This document shows, one piece after another, positions 1-8,830 of a stretch of 64,000 nucleotides of DNA. Positions within the stretch are counted from its first letter, which is position 1. Each line of letters starts with the position of its first letter. The notes below the pieces were generated by a model. That model was not told the DNA's origin and did no database searches. It saw nothing but the letters and a program-made list of their open reading frames with translations. The DNA is from Nitrospira sp. (GTDB lineage Bacteria; Nitrospirota; Nitrospiria; Nitrospirales; Nitrospiraceae): the NCBI GenBank assembly GCA_029194535.1, contig JARFXR010000001.1:124001-188000 (forward strand), read 5' to 3'. The translations under genes and the position numbers were made by a program.

Positions 1-1
1 C

Positions 2-130
2 GGGAGTCCGATCTTCAACAGCCAAGGAGAACTCATTGCCGTCCACTCGTCCATCATGACGCGGTTCGGCGCAGTAGGTTCCGGCGTGCCGATCGCCAGG
101 GTGGTCGAATTATTTCACTCGGAAAGTTGA
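2..130 (+). CDS. C-terminus of a trypsin-like serine protease (partial)
   Basis: The window opens inside a reading frame that ends with TGA at 128-130; 42 residues are visible. The beginning reads G-S-P-I-F-N followed by G-E-L-I-A-V-H, which matches the stretch just after the catalytic serine of trypsin-fold (HtrA/DegP-like) proteases, where GDSGGP(L/I)-x-N is followed by a G-x-(L/V)-I-G-(I/V) strand. The serine would be at or just before the window edge. It ends with a helix-like V-P-I-A-R-V-V-E-L, as in the S1C proteases. The rest of the gene is outside the window, so the exact subfamily is unknown. It ends 22 bases before the ATPase operon starts. Confidence 0.6.
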   Translation, partial: GSPIFNSQGELIAVHSSIMTRFGAVGSGVPIARVVELFHSES

Positions 131-152
131 GTTGTCGAAGAGGGAAGCAGCC

Positions 153-551
153 ATGTCTGAGCCGTCGGATCAGAAGTCCCCGGAGATTCTCATCCAGATC
201 CAAGCTGCCGAGCAGAAAGTGGAAAACATGCTGCGCGCGGCTCAGCAAGACGCGGCTGCCATTCTCGACAAGGCTCGGGCTCAGGCTGAAACCCTGTTAC
301 GCGGGACACGTCGCCGCCTTGAGGAGAGGAAGAAAGCGGTCGAGGCCGCCGGCACGGCGGAGGCAGAACGTGAGGCTGAGCAACTGCTCACGAATGCACG
401 GGCAAAGGCTGGCGATCTCAAGGGCAGGTGCATGCGCAGGATGGATGAGGCGGTCGGCCTGGTGCTCAAGCGGATTCTGCCATCTCCTCTAATCAGTGAT
501 TCGCAATCAGCCGTCGGCAGAAATCAAAACGCGCTGAAAGCTGACGGCTGA
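153..551 (+). CDS. V/A-type ATPase peripheral-stalk subunit (G/H-like)
   Basis: First gene of the V/A-ATPase operon. About 132 residues, nearly all a charged Ala/Glu/Arg-rich coiled coil (residues about 10-105), the form expected of the stalk subunit that pairs with subunit E and holds the catalytic head still. ATG at 153 is chosen because AAGAGGGA lies 7-14 bases upstream; an earlier TTG at 132 has no such site. The last 19 or so residues are not coiled coil and are encoded by a palindromic repeat (bases about 505-551), so the natural C-terminus has probably been replaced or extended by that element. The assignment rests on coiled-coil character and operon position, because the sequence itself is low in family-specific motifs. 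Confidence 0.75.
   Translation: MSEPSDQKSPEILIQIQAAEQKVENMLRAAQQDAAAILDKARAQAETLLRGTRRRLEERKKAVEAAGTAEAEREAEQLLTNARAKAGDLKGRCMRRMDEAVGLVLKRILPSPLISDSQSAVGRNQNALKADG
505..551. repeat. REP-like palindrome forming the 3' end of the stalk-subunit gene
   Basis: TCAGCCGTC near 509-517 is matched by GACGGCTGA at 543-551, giving a 9-base perfect inverted repeat separated by about 25 bases. The TGA at the end of the right arm is the stop codon of the preceding gene. The vocabulary (tcagc/gctga words) resembles the element at 33544-33638. Confidence 0.6.
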
Positions 552-575
552 ATACCGGTCGCCGAGGGCGAATCC

Positions 576-2495
576 ATGATTGAGTCAATGGCGAAGGTAC
601 GATTGGTTGCTCCCCGGACTCTCGTGGACCGTGTGACGTCCACTCTCCAGGAGACCGGCGTCCTACATATCGAGTCTGCTCCGATGGAAGCGGCACGGAT
701 CCCCTTACGTCCTCAGGTGATGAATGAATCTGTCCGACAACGGCGGGCTGAACTTGAACGATTGCAGGAAGACGTGCGTCGGCTTCTTCTACTCTTGCCT
801 GATATCTCGTCAAACGAGCGCATCAGTACGGAACAAGCTCGGCATCCGGACCTTACGGAAGGAGCAATCAAGCAGCTTGACCATTCAGTCCGAGAGATCG
901 CTGCCCGTGTTGACGATCTGTCCGCTCGGCTGAAGGCTTGTGAAGAGGAATTAGCCCTCCTGTCCAAGTATGAAAAGGCCTTGGCGGGATTGGCGCCGTT
1001 CTTACGGTTCATTCAGGAAAGCGAGGAATTGGACCACCTCGGCGTGACGCTCGATGAGCGCGAAGGATCCCCTGATCTCCTGCGTCTCCTGCGAGAAATG
1101 ATGGCCAAGATCACGGACAATGGTTATGAGCTGTTCCACACTAGGATAGACGCACGTTCGTTGGTCGTGCTGCTGGTGTTTTCCAAGGTGCATAGCGCCA
1201 GGGTTCGCAATCTGTTGTGGGAGGAAGGGATCGCCGAACTACGACTGCCGGTGTCCGTCTCAGACAAGCCTTTGGGAGAGGCCGTGCGCATGCTACTTCA
1301 GCAGAAGACGGAGCTCCCTCTGGAGGCGCACCGCTATCGCGGGGAACTGAGAGAGGTCGCACTCCAGCGGCGCCAGGAATTAGCGGAATACCACGACGCC
1401 ATTGTGCGTTGCCTCGAACGAATCGAAGCGAGCCTGTATTTCTATCAAACCGAGATGGCCACCTTGATCTACGGCTGGGTCCCGTGTCGGATGCTCACCG
1501 GCTTACGGCTCAGGATCGGGGACGAATTCGGCGGCAAGGTTGTGTTGGAAGAATGTCCGGTTGCTCCCCAGGAATGGGCGGTTGTCCCGGTGGCACTGCG
1601 CAATCCCGCCTTTCTCCAACCATTTGAAACATTGACCCGAGTCGTGTCCTTGCCGCGATACGGGAGCATCGATCCGACTCCGTACGTGGCGACGTTCTTC
1701 CCCTTGTTTTACGGCGTGATCCTCGGCGATGTCGGCTATGGGTTGCTCCTACTTGTCGCCGCAGCCATGGTCCGACGGCGGTGCCGTTCCCACCCCCTCG
1801 TTCGCGACCTTTCGACGATCTTCCTGTGGGCTTCGGGTTCGGCAATCTTGTTCGGTCTCCTGTTTGGGGAGTTGTTTGGGGAACTGGGCGAGTATGTCGG
1901 TCTGCGTCCGGTCCTGAACCGCATGCAATCGTTCTTGCCTCTTCTCTACATATCCATCGGGATCGGCACGGTGCATGTGGTGTTAGGGCTTGCGCTGGGT
2001 GCGCACTCTGCCCTGCGGCGTGGGAACCGGCAGGTGAGTCTCATGAAGTGCGGCAGCATGGTGCTTGTGCTGTCATTCATCTCTCTCCTCGCAAGCGTCG
2101 CCGGACTAGCGCCGCGCGAATGGAGATCGGCGGAGGTCGTAGGGCTGCTGTGCGCGCTGGTCATCATCTTCATCTCTGGAAGGGGCCGCGGAGTCATGGA
2201 GCTGCACAACCTGGTCAATGTGCTCTCCTACCTGCGCCTGATGGGGATCGGCGTCGCGTCGGCCGCGCTTGCCTTTGCCGCCAACAAGCTGGGCGGCCTG
2301 GTGGGCAACGTCTTCTTGGGCATCGTCATCGCGGTGACGCTCCACGGGATTAATGTCATCTTCGGCATCCTCTCACCGACCATCCAATCGCTCCGGCTCC
2401 ATTATGTAGAATTTTTCGAAAACTTCTTTGCGCCCGGCGGCCGCCAGTACAAGCCTTTTCGGCATCTCCATCCGACACTACCTGTTCGAGGATGA
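576..2495 (+). CDS. atpI: V/A-type ATPase subunit I (membrane stator, a-like)
   Basis: 639 residues, the usual size for subunit I, the membrane stator that forms the two ion half-channels against the proteolipid ring. The N-terminal half (to about residue 370) is soluble with coiled-coil stretches (residues 30-130 and 240-280). The C-terminal half holds seven or eight membrane segments, from about F-F-P-L-F-Y-G-V-I-L-G-D-V-G-Y-G onwards, a family signature. The essential arginine is visible in S-Y-L-R-L-M-G-I-G near residue 552. ATG at 576 has GAGGGCGA upstream; an in-frame ATG at 588 is a possible alternative start. The gene lies 24 bases after the stalk gene and 28 before the proteolipid gene. 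Confidence 0.93.
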   Translation: MIESMAKVRLVAPRTLVDRVTSTLQETGVLHIESAPMEAARIPLRPQVMNESVRQRRAELERLQEDVRRLLLLLPDISSNERISTEQARHPDLTEGAIKQLDHSVREIAARVDDLSARLKACEEELALLSKYEKALAGLAPFLRFIQESEELDHLGVTLDEREGSPDLLRLLREMMAKITDNGYELFHTRIDARSLVVLLVFSKVHSARVRNLLWEEGIAELRLPVSVSDKPLGEAVRMLLQQKTELPLEAHRYRGELREVALQRRQELAEYHDAIVRCLERIEASLYFYQTEMATLIYGWVPCRMLTGLRLRIGDEFGGKVVLEECPVAPQEWAVVPVALRNPAFLQPFETLTRVVSLPRYGSIDPTPYVATFFPLFYGVILGDVGYGLLLLVAAAMVRRRCRSHPLVRDLSTIFLWASGSAILFGLLFGELFGELGEYVGLRPVLNRMQSFLPLLYISIGIGTVHVVLGLALGAHSALRRGNRQVSLMKCGSMVLVLSFISLLASVAGLAPREWRSAEVVGLLCALVIIFISGRGRGVMELHNLVNVLSYLRLMGIGVASAALAFAANKLGGLVGNVFLGIVIAVTLHGINVIFGILSPTIQSLRLHYVEFFENFFAPGGRQYKPFRHLHPTLPVRG

Positions 2496-2523
2496 GGCGG
2501 AGGACAACCATGAAGGAGGGATC

Positions 2524-2745
2524 ATGACAGAGATCGGACTCATCGCGATCGGTGCGGGCTTGGCCATTGGGCTGGCGGCCCTGGCTACAGCATTGGCGCA
2601 GGCTAGGATTGGTGCAGCGGCGATTGGTGCCATTTTGGAGAAACCGGAGGCCTTCGGGACGGTGTTGATTTTGCTCGTCATCCCGGAAACGTTGGTCATC
2701 TTCGGGTTTACCGTCGCCATTCTGATTTTATTCGCCCTCAAGTAA
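2524..2745 (+). CDS. atpK: V/A-type ATPase proteolipid subunit K (c-ring)
   Basis: 73 residues folding as one hairpin of two membrane helices, the archaeal/A-type size rather than the duplicated eukaryotic form. It forms the rotor ring. The ion-carrying carboxylate is E55 in V-I-P-E-T-L-V-I-F-G; the polar loop is E39-K-P-E42. TM1 carries Q26 in A-L-A-Q-A-R-I-G, and T56 follows the glutamate; these residues contribute to ion binding in Na+-type rings, so coupling ion cannot be settled by eye. ATG at 2524 is preceded by GAAGGAGGGATC, a strong ribosome site; upstream in-frame starts overlap atpI and are rejected. Confidence 0.93.
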   Translation: MTEIGLIAIGAGLAIGLAALATALAQARIGAAAIGAILEKPEAFGTVLILLVIPETLVIFGFTVAILILFALK

Positions 2746-2753
2746 GGCTCACG

Positions 2754-3350
2754 ATGCCGTACGCAACGCTCATTGACGCGCTGCTGGAAGAAGGGAGAAC
2801 CAAGAGCGAAGCCATTGTGCGTCAGGCTCAGGTTGAAGCCGAGCGGCTTCTGAATGATGCGCAGCAACAGTGCGAAACCTTGGACCGTGAGGCAGACGCC
2901 GCCATCCGCCGAAGCCTATCCACCCAGCGCGCTGTGATTCTGAGCAGCGCGGCTCTCTCTGCTCGCCATGTCATGCTCCGAGCCAAGCGAGAGATCCTAG
3001 ATGCCGTGTGGCGGCACGTCAGTCAGAAGGCCACGACGCTTACCGGCCATGCTCGGACGGCGGTCCTCAGCGCACTCCTTGACGAAATACTCACCGCGAG
3101 CTCTTCTCAATCACCCCGAGTGCTCATTGATGGTCGGGAGCGTCCCTACCTTGAAGAGATCTTGACAGAGCGAAGCATCACTTTTGAAGAGCAACACCAG
3201 GATGACCTGCTTCTTGGGATCAGGTTGGAAGGGAATGGCGAGGTCTTAACAAACTGCTTGGCCGCTCGTCTCGCCAAGGCGAAGCCGGAACTGACGATCG
3301 AGCTGAACCGACTGTTGTTCATCGAGGAGACAGTCGGTGCTCGGCAATGA
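2754..3350 (+). CDS. atpE: V/A-type ATPase subunit E (peripheral stalk)
   Basis: 198 residues, the normal length for subunit E. The first 90 residues form a long charged helix (E-E-G-R-T-K-S-E-A-I-V-R-Q-A and following), and the C-terminal half is the globular head that binds the top of the A3B3 hexamer. With the coiled-coil protein encoded at 153 it would make the peripheral stalk. It starts eight bases after the proteolipid stop codon, so the two are surely cotranscribed. Sequence is diverged, as usual for E; the order K-E-C-F-A-B-D around it makes the call firm. Confidence 0.85.
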   Translation: MPYATLIDALLEEGRTKSEAIVRQAQVEAERLLNDAQQQCETLDREADAAIRRSLSTQRAVILSSAALSARHVMLRAKREILDAVWRHVSQKATTLTGHARTAVLSALLDEILTASSSQSPRVLIDGRERPYLEEILTERSITFEEQHQDDLLLGIRLEGNGEVLTNCLAARLAKAKPELTIELNRLLFIEETVGARQ

Positions 3351-3377
3351 GCCGCGACCTCACGCGAGAGATGACAA

Positions 3378-4463
3378 ATGGCTGACTACGCCTATACCAA
3401 CGCCAGGATCCGTGCCATGGAGGGCCGTCTTCTCAGCCGGAGGCAGTATGAGTCTTTGTTAGGCCAGGAGCGCCTCGATACCTTGGTGCAGGCGCTGAAG
3501 AGTTCGTCGTATGCGCGCACGGTGGAGCAAACTCTCACGGCACTCAATCTTGCTCAGCTTTCCCAGACGATCATTCGCATCGATGAAGCTCTGCGGCGGG
3601 ACCTTATGCAGAATCTCAGCGCGCTTCGGCGCTTCTTCTCCGATCGCTCGCGAGAGCTGATCAACGCGCTCTTCCTTCGATGGGATGTCTACAATGTGAA
3701 AACGGTGTTGCGCGGGAAGCGGGTTGCCGCGCCGGTCGAAGAAATCCTGGCGACGACGCTTCCGGTCGGGATCCTGGACGACATGGCTGTGGCCGAACTT
3801 GCACGAGCGCCGACCATGCAAGCCGCGGCTCATCTGCTGGAGACGTGGCGACTTCCACTCGCCCGTCCGGTCAGAACCGGACTGAACCTGCTCGGAGAGG
3901 CCGACGCGCTGCAGCCGCTTGAGTCTGAGCTGGATCGGTTCGCTGTTATGAGCACAGCCCGACTGGCCGGTGACGGCGATGACAAAGCCCGAATCGTGGG
4001 GGACTATCTCCGGTTTCTCGCGGATAAGGTCAATATTCTGACCGCGCTCCGCTACCTGGCCGAACGCAGTGCTCTTTCTCCGGTAGAGGCCCGCCGCCAT
4101 TTCGTCAAGGGAGGGGGACGGTTCACTCGATCCGACTACGAGGCGGTTGTGGACGCTCGAGATCTGCACGATGGACTCGCCCGGCTCACGGCAACCCCCT
4201 ACGGGTGGCTTGCCGACGTATTTCCGGAAAGCGACACCATTGCTCTTCCGCTTGTGGAGAGACACTTGGACAGCGCGGGCATGCGCAAAGCCGTAGGCCT
4301 CGCTCGGCCGGATCCATTGGGGATCGGTCAGGCGATCTCGTATATCGAGCAGAAGACGAACGAGGTCCGTAATCTCCGGATGATCCTCCGAGGGAAGGCA
4401 TTGGGAATGCAAAAGGAACAAATCGCGGAATGGCTGATCCTATGGCCCGTCTGGTCGTCGTGA
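3378..4463 (+). CDS. atpC: V/A-type ATPase subunit C (d-like rotor adaptor)
   Basis: 361 residues, member of the AC39/C family, the funnel-shaped subunit linking the central rotor (D-F) to the proteolipid ring. The N-terminus D-Y-A-Y-T-N-A-R-I-R-A-M-E-G-R-L-L is the family's typical opening, and Y-I-E-Q-K-T-N-E-V-R-N-L-R near the C-terminus is the conserved closing helix. The protein is mostly helical with three repeats of a similar bundle. The stop at 4463 lies inside the next gene, an overlap of about 20-30 bases, which points to translational coupling with subunit F. Confidence 0.9.
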   Translation: MADYAYTNARIRAMEGRLLSRRQYESLLGQERLDTLVQALKSSSYARTVEQTLTALNLAQLSQTIIRIDEALRRDLMQNLSALRRFFSDRSRELINALFLRWDVYNVKTVLRGKRVAAPVEEILATTLPVGILDDMAVAELARAPTMQAAAHLLETWRLPLARPVRTGLNLLGEADALQPLESELDRFAVMSTARLAGDGDDKARIVGDYLRFLADKVNILTALRYLAERSALSPVEARRHFVKGGGRFTRSDYEAVVDARDLHDGLARLTATPYGWLADVFPESDTIALPLVERHLDSAGMRKAVGLARPDPLGIGQAISYIEQKTNEVRNLRMILRGKALGMQKEQIAEWLILWPVWSS

Positions 4464-4771
4464 CTGATCCCGACACAGCGCTGGGTTTTCGATTGGCTGG
4501 TGTCGAAGTGAGTGAGGTGAGCGCCAAGAAAGAGGCAGCAGAGCGATTGCTTGCGTTCCTTCGAACGAAGGAGGCAGGAATCGTAATCTATAACGAGGAG
4601 TACCGGATGGGGCTTCCGGAGAAGAGCCAGATCGAGCTGGAGGAAAGCGTGAGCCCGGTCTTCTTTGGAATCCGAGTCTCTCAGGCCGAGCGAGTGGGGG
4701 AACCCCGAGAGCAATACCTCGCCCGTCTCCTCCGACGAGCCATCGGGTATCAACTGAAAATCAAGCGATGA
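4442..4771 (+). CDS. atpF: V/A-type ATPase subunit F (rotor)
   Basis: About 109 residues, the expected size for subunit F, the small Rossmann-like part of the central shaft. The pattern A-R-L-V-V-V-T-D-P-D-T-A-L-G-F-R-L-A-G-V is the standard N-terminus (strand, D-x-D turn, G-F-x-L-A-G-(V/I)). ATG at 4442 begins exactly at that strand; ATG at 4430 would add four residues and is also possible. The gene overlaps the end of subunit C and its stop overlaps the ATG of subunit A (ATGA), so C, F and A are tightly coupled. Confidence 0.9.
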   Translation: MARLVVVTDPDTALGFRLAGVEVSEVSAKKEAAERLLAFLRTKEAGIVIYNEEYRMGLPEKSQIELEESVSPVFFGIRVSQAERVGEPREQYLARLLRRAIGYQLKIKR

Positions 4772-6501
4772 GCGGAACCATCATTAAGATCTCCGGCCCA
4801 ACCGTCGTCGCACGGGGAATGGAACAAACCCGCATGTTCAATCGTGTCGCGGTCGGGAAGACAGGATTGCTCGGGGAGGTGATTCGTCTTGGCGGAGGGG
4901 AAGCGACGATTCAAGTGTATGAAGACACCACGGGACTGATGCTCGGCGAGGAGGTGGCCGATGCGGGAGAGCCCCTCCAAGTGGAGCTCGGTCCTGGCCT
5001 CCTCGGCTCCATCTTTGATGGGGTCCAGCGTCCATTGAACGTGATCGCGACCCGGCTGGGTGACTGGATTGCGCGTGGGGTCACCTTGCCGGCCCTGTCC
5101 AGAGAACGACGATGGGCGTTCACTCCAACAGTCCGTCCCGGGACGGCAGTCGTCGGTGGAACGTGCGTGGGAGTCGTTCAAGAGACCGTGAAGGTCGAAC
5201 ATCGCATTTTGGTCCCGCCGAGATGGTCCGGGACGCTCTCCAAGATTCAGGCAGGCACCTTTACCATCGAGGAGCCGATTGCCTGGCTCGATGGGGACCG
5301 TTCATTGACTCTGTTGCAGCGCTGGCCGGTGCGGGCTTCTCGTCCTGTCACCGAACGGCTCCCTCCGAACGTACCGTTCATTACCGGCCAGCGGGTTTTC
5401 GACATGCTCTTCCCCATCGCCTCCGGCGGAACCGTGATTGTGCCCGGGGGATTCGGAACTGGGAAGACCGTGGTCGAGCAAACGCTCGCCAAGTATGCGC
5501 AGGCCGATATCATCATTTACATAGGCTGTGGGGAACGGGGCAACGAAATGACCGAAGTGCTGACCGAGTTTCCACACCTGAACGATCCCGGCACCGGCTT
5601 GCCGCTCATGGAGCGCACCGTCCTCGTCATCAATACCTCGAACATGCCGGTGGCGGCCCGAGAGACCTCGATCTACACGGGGATCACCATGGCGGAATAC
5701 TACCGCGACATGGGCTATGCCGTAGCCCTGATGGCAGACAGCACGTCACGCTGGGCGGAGGCGACCCGTGAGATTTCGGCCAGGTTGGAAGAGATGCCGG
5801 GTGAGGAAGGGTATCCCACCTACTTGGGCACCAAACTGGCCGGATTTTATGAACGTGGTGGCCGGGTCCGCTGTCTGGGACAGACAGACCTTCAGGGGTC
5901 GGTGACGATCGTCTCCGCCATCTCTCCACCGGGTGGAGATTTTTCAGAGCCCGTGACGCAAAGCTCGATGCAAGTGACCGGGGGGCTCTGGGCGTTGGAC
6001 TCGGATCTGGCGCATCGCCGCCATTTCCCTGCGATCAATTGGAAGCGTAGTTTCTCGCTGTACTCAACACCTCTCGATCCTTGGTTTCAGACGAAGATTG
6101 CACCCGACTGGCCTCAGCTCCGGGCTGAGTTGGCGGGACTCCTCCAAAAAGAAGAGGAACTGCAGGAGATCGTCCAGCTTGTCGGGATCGATGCGCTCCA
6201 AGACCCGGAGCGCATCCTGTTGGAGGTCAGCAGCCTGGTTCGGGAAGAGTACCTCCGGCAGAACGCCTATTCTGACATTGACGCGGCCTGCCCGCTCGCG
6301 AAGCAGTACTGGATGCTGAAAGCCCAGTTGGAATTTCTTCGCTATTGCCAGGCCTTGCTTAAGCAGGGGCGTCGGATTGAACAACTCCTTGCCTCTTCGT
6401 TTAGAAGCGAGCTCGAGCGCATGAAGGAGACGCCTCCGGACGGTTGCATCCAGCAGGCCCAGACGATGATCGGGAAGATGCAGCAGGAGCTGGAGACGTG
6501 A
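4768..6501 (+). CDS. atpA: V/A-type ATPase catalytic subunit A
   Basis: 577 residues, the catalytic nucleotide-binding subunit. The Walker A loop G-G-F-G-T-G-K-T-V lies near residues 226-234 (the usual form is GPFGSGKT, so the proline is replaced by glycine). E-R-G-N-E-M-T-E follows, with the catalytic glutamate and arginine region, and A-D-S-T-S-R-W-A-E-A marks the Walker B side. The N-terminal barrel and the non-homologous insert specific to A subunits (about residues 110-190) are present, which separates it from F-type beta. It starts on an ATGA overlap with subunit F. A 168-base spacer with a repeat follows before subunit B. Confidence 0.97.
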   Translation: MSGTIIKISGPTVVARGMEQTRMFNRVAVGKTGLLGEVIRLGGGEATIQVYEDTTGLMLGEEVADAGEPLQVELGPGLLGSIFDGVQRPLNVIATRLGDWIARGVTLPALSRERRWAFTPTVRPGTAVVGGTCVGVVQETVKVEHRILVPPRWSGTLSKIQAGTFTIEEPIAWLDGDRSLTLLQRWPVRASRPVTERLPPNVPFITGQRVFDMLFPIASGGTVIVPGGFGTGKTVVEQTLAKYAQADIIIYIGCGERGNEMTEVLTEFPHLNDPGTGLPLMERTVLVINTSNMPVAARETSIYTGITMAEYYRDMGYAVALMADSTSRWAEATREISARLEEMPGEEGYPTYLGTKLAGFYERGGRVRCLGQTDLQGSVTIVSAISPPGGDFSEPVTQSSMQVTGGLWALDSDLAHRRHFPAINWKRSFSLYSTPLDPWFQTKIAPDWPQLRAELAGLLQKEEELQEIVQLVGIDALQDPERILLEVSSLVREEYLRQNAYSDIDAACPLAKQYWMLKAQLEFLRYCQALLKQGRRIEQLLASSFRSELERMKETPPDGCIQQAQTMIGKMQQELET

Positions 6502-6530
6502 AGCGTCGCTCGTGAAGGGTGAATGTCCGC
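6502..6530 (+). repeat. Copy 1 of a short repeat just after atpA
   Basis: The bases around the atpA stop (GAGACGTGAAGCGT then CGCTCGTGAAGG) recur almost unchanged around the atpB stop (GAGACGTGAAGCGT then TGCTCGTAAGG at 8083-8108). The shared part spans the last two codons and about 15 untranslated bases. The two genes are not otherwise similar here. The remainder of the 6502-6669 spacer shows no gene. Confidence 0.5.
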
Positions 6531-6669
6531 GACGCGAAGAACAGTGAGCGTCACGCTTGCGGACGGGCGCGAGCCGGTGAGCGCCCAGTGCGTTAACGCT
6601 GCGAGAAACGATTCACGCGCGACGGACTATAGCGAGATATGAGCGACGAGAGACGAGGTGCGACAAGGA

Positions 6670-8088
6670 ATGGATGACCTGATCACCCGCGACTATCAGG
6701 CCGTCAGCGGCATTGCCGGCCCGCTACTCTTTGTGGAGAAGCTGAAGAAGGCTTCCCTCGGAGAGATGGTCGAGATTCTTCTCCCCAGCGGCGAGGCCCG
6801 ACGAGGTCAAGTGATCGAGCTGTCTGAGCAGCATGCCGTCATCCAGGTCTTGGAGGAGACGACGGGCTTGGGAGTGACCGGGACCAGAGTCCGGCTCACG
6901 GAATCGGTTGCCATGATGGATCTCTCGCCCGATCTTCTAGGCCGGCGACTCAACGGCGCCGGGCTGCCTCTCGACGGCCTGCCGTCGATCATCCCCGATA
7001 TCCGCATGGACATCATTGGGCGGCCTATGAACCCGGTCTCTCGAGACAAGCCCTCCCATTTCATTCAGACAGGGCTTTCAACCATTGATGCGCTCAACAC
7101 GCTGGTGCGCGGGCAGAAGCTGCCGATTTTCTCCGGCGCCGGGCTGCCGGCCAAGGAATTGGCGGCGCAGATCGTTCGTCAAGCGAAGGTGAGGGAGGAC
7201 ACGGGGACAGGCGCCGCCCAGGGGGCGGGAGCCAGTCCCTTCGCCATCGTGTTTGCGGCGATGGGGATCACGTTTCGGGAAGCCTCGTTCTTTCTCAGTG
7301 AGTTCGAACGTGGCGACGTGATGGAGCACACGGTCGTGTTCCTGAACCTCGCGGATGATCCGACGATTGAGCGGCTGCTTACCCCACGGTACGCCTTAAC
7401 CGCCGCAGAATATCTGGCCTTCACGCTAGGGCGCCATGTGCTGGTGATCCTGACCGACATGGCTGCGTATTGCGAAGCGCTGCGCCAAATCGCGACGGCA
7501 CGGGAGGAAATTCCAGGCCGGCGCGGCTACCCGGGATACATGTACTCGGACTTGGCCTCCATCTACGAGCGGGCCGGACGGATCAGGGGCAAAGCCGGCT
7601 CAATCACCCAGCTTCCGATCGTCACCATGCCGGATGACGATATCACTCATCCGATCCCCGATCTGACCGGGTACATCACGGAGGGTCAGATTGTGCTGTC
7701 CCGCGAGCTGCATCGCAAGGGCATCTTTCCTCCCATCGACGTTCTGCCCTGTCTGTCGCGGCTGATGAACCTCGGGATTGGTCCCGGCAAAACTCGTGAG
7801 GATCATCGGGCGGTGGCCGATCAACTCTATGCCTTCTACGCACATGGGCGAGACATTCGACGTCTCGCGGCAATCGTAGGCGAGGATGGTCTGAGTGAGT
7901 CCGACAAACACTTCTTGAAGCTCGCCCAGGACTTTGAGCAGCAGTTCGTGAACCAAGGGTCGCACGAGCGCGAGATCGCGGAGACCTTGGACCTCGGATG
8001 GGCATTCTTGCGCTATCTTCCGAAAGAGCGACTGACAAGGGTGAAGCCGGAACTGATTGAACGGTACTACGGGCGAAAAGAGACGTGA
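6670..8088 (+). CDS. atpB: V/A-type ATPase regulatory subunit B
   Basis: 472 residues, the non-catalytic nucleotide-binding subunit that alternates with A in the head. It lacks an intact Walker A loop ([11 protein letters not shown] occupies that place), as in all B subunits, and carries the conserved segments [14 protein letters not shown] and [21 protein letters not shown] at 6670 begins the conserved N-terminus; GAGGTG nine bases upstream fits as ribosome site, while the GTG at 6658 is part of that site. It is separated from atpA by 168 bases but remains in the same operon order. Confidence 0.96.
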   Translation: MDDLITRDYQAVSGIAGPLLFVEKLKKASLGEMVEILLPSGEARRGQVIELSEQHAVIQVLEETTGLGVTGTRVRLTESVAMMDLSPDLLGRRLNGAGLPLDGLPSIIPDIRMDIIGRPMNPVSRDKPSHFIQTGLSTIDALNTLVRGQKLPIFSGAGLPAKELAAQIVRQAKVREDTGTGAAQGAGASPFAIVFAAMGITFREASFFLSEFERGDVMEHTVVFLNLADDPTIERLLTPRYALTAAEYLAFTLGRHVLVILTDMAAYCEALRQIATAREEIPGRRGYPGYMYSDLASIYERAGRIRGKAGSITQLPIVTMPDDDITHPIPDLTGYITEGQIVLSRELHRKGIFPPIDVLPCLSRLMNLGIGPGKTREDHRAVADQLYAFYAHGRDIRRLAAIVGEDGLSESDKHFLKLAQDFEQQFVNQGSHEREIAETLDLGWAFLRYLPKERLTRVKPELIERYYGRKET

Positions 8089-8110
8089 AGCGTTGCTCGT
8101 AAGGCGTATC
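8089..8110 (+). repeat. Copy 2 of the short repeat, just after atpB
   Basis: Second copy of the motif seen after atpA: the stop context GAGACGTGAAGCGT followed by TGCTCGTAAGG. It lies in the 60-base spacer before atpD. Confidence 0.45.
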
Positions 8111-8148
8111 TCGTCCGAGAGGGATACGAACAACGACTACGAGGTGCG

Positions 8149-8775
8149 ATGGAAACGCTCGGCCGCACCAGAATGAATCTGCTGTTCCTGAAGCGCCAGG
8201 TCGAAGTCGCTCAGCGCGGGCTGGAGCTGCTCCGCAGCAAGCGTGAGGCGCTGGTGCACGAATTCTTCGCCGTCATGGATCGTGTGGCGGAAAGCCGAGC
8301 CCGAATGGAGGGTGTGATGGGACAGGCTCTCTCCACCCTGACGCTGGCTCTCGGCATGGAAGGCCGGGCGTCGCTCCGATCAGCCGGTTATGCGGCAAGC
8401 CGGACTCTCCCCATCGAGCTGACTGAACGCAATGTGTGGGGCGTCCGGTTTCCGGAAGTCCGCTACGCTCCTGTGCTTCGGGCGCTGGATGCGCGAGGTT
8501 ACGCCACGTCAGGGGTGTCCACACACATAGACGAAACGGCACGACGGTTCGAACAGGTACTGGAAGTGATCCTACGCAGCGTCTCGGTTGAGTTGCGGCT
8601 GAAGAAGCTCGGATCTGAGATCAAGAAAGCAACGCGCCGGATCAATGCGCTCAATGAGGTGATGATTCCTGCATTGACCCGAGAGGTCACGAACATTCGA
8701 CAGACCCTCGAAGAGCGTGAGCGGGAAGACCTGTTCCGGATGAAACGCTTCAAGAGCATGAGTCGTGGACGGTGA
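8149..8775 (+). CDS. atpD: V/A-type ATPase subunit D (central shaft)
   Basis: 208 residues, the coiled-coil axle that rotates inside the A3B3 head. The N-terminal helix begins T-R-M-N-L-L-F-L-K-R-Q-V and carries L-L-R-S-K-R-E-A-L, and the C-terminal helix carries R-R-I-N-A-L-N-E-V-M-I-P, both family hallmarks, with about 100 residues of globular foot in between. GAGGTGCG stands just before the ATG. It closes the operon: all core subunits of a bacterial V/A-ATPase are present between 153 and 8775. Confidence 0.93.
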   Translation: METLGRTRMNLLFLKRQVEVAQRGLELLRSKREALVHEFFAVMDRVAESRARMEGVMGQALSTLTLALGMEGRASLRSAGYAASRTLPIELTERNVWGVRFPEVRYAPVLRALDARGYATSGVSTHIDETARRFEQVLEVILRSVSVELRLKKLGSEIKKATRRINALNEVMIPALTREVTNIRQTLEEREREDLFRMKRFKSMSRGR

Positions 8776-8830
8776 TCCGTTTCCCCTACATGGAGAACGG
8801 AAGACGATCGACGGACAACGGAGTACGGAA

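Noticed and set aside
6502-6669. Possible small gene between atpA and atpB
   Set aside because: No frame of useful length with a ribosome site; best seen as spacer with a repeat.
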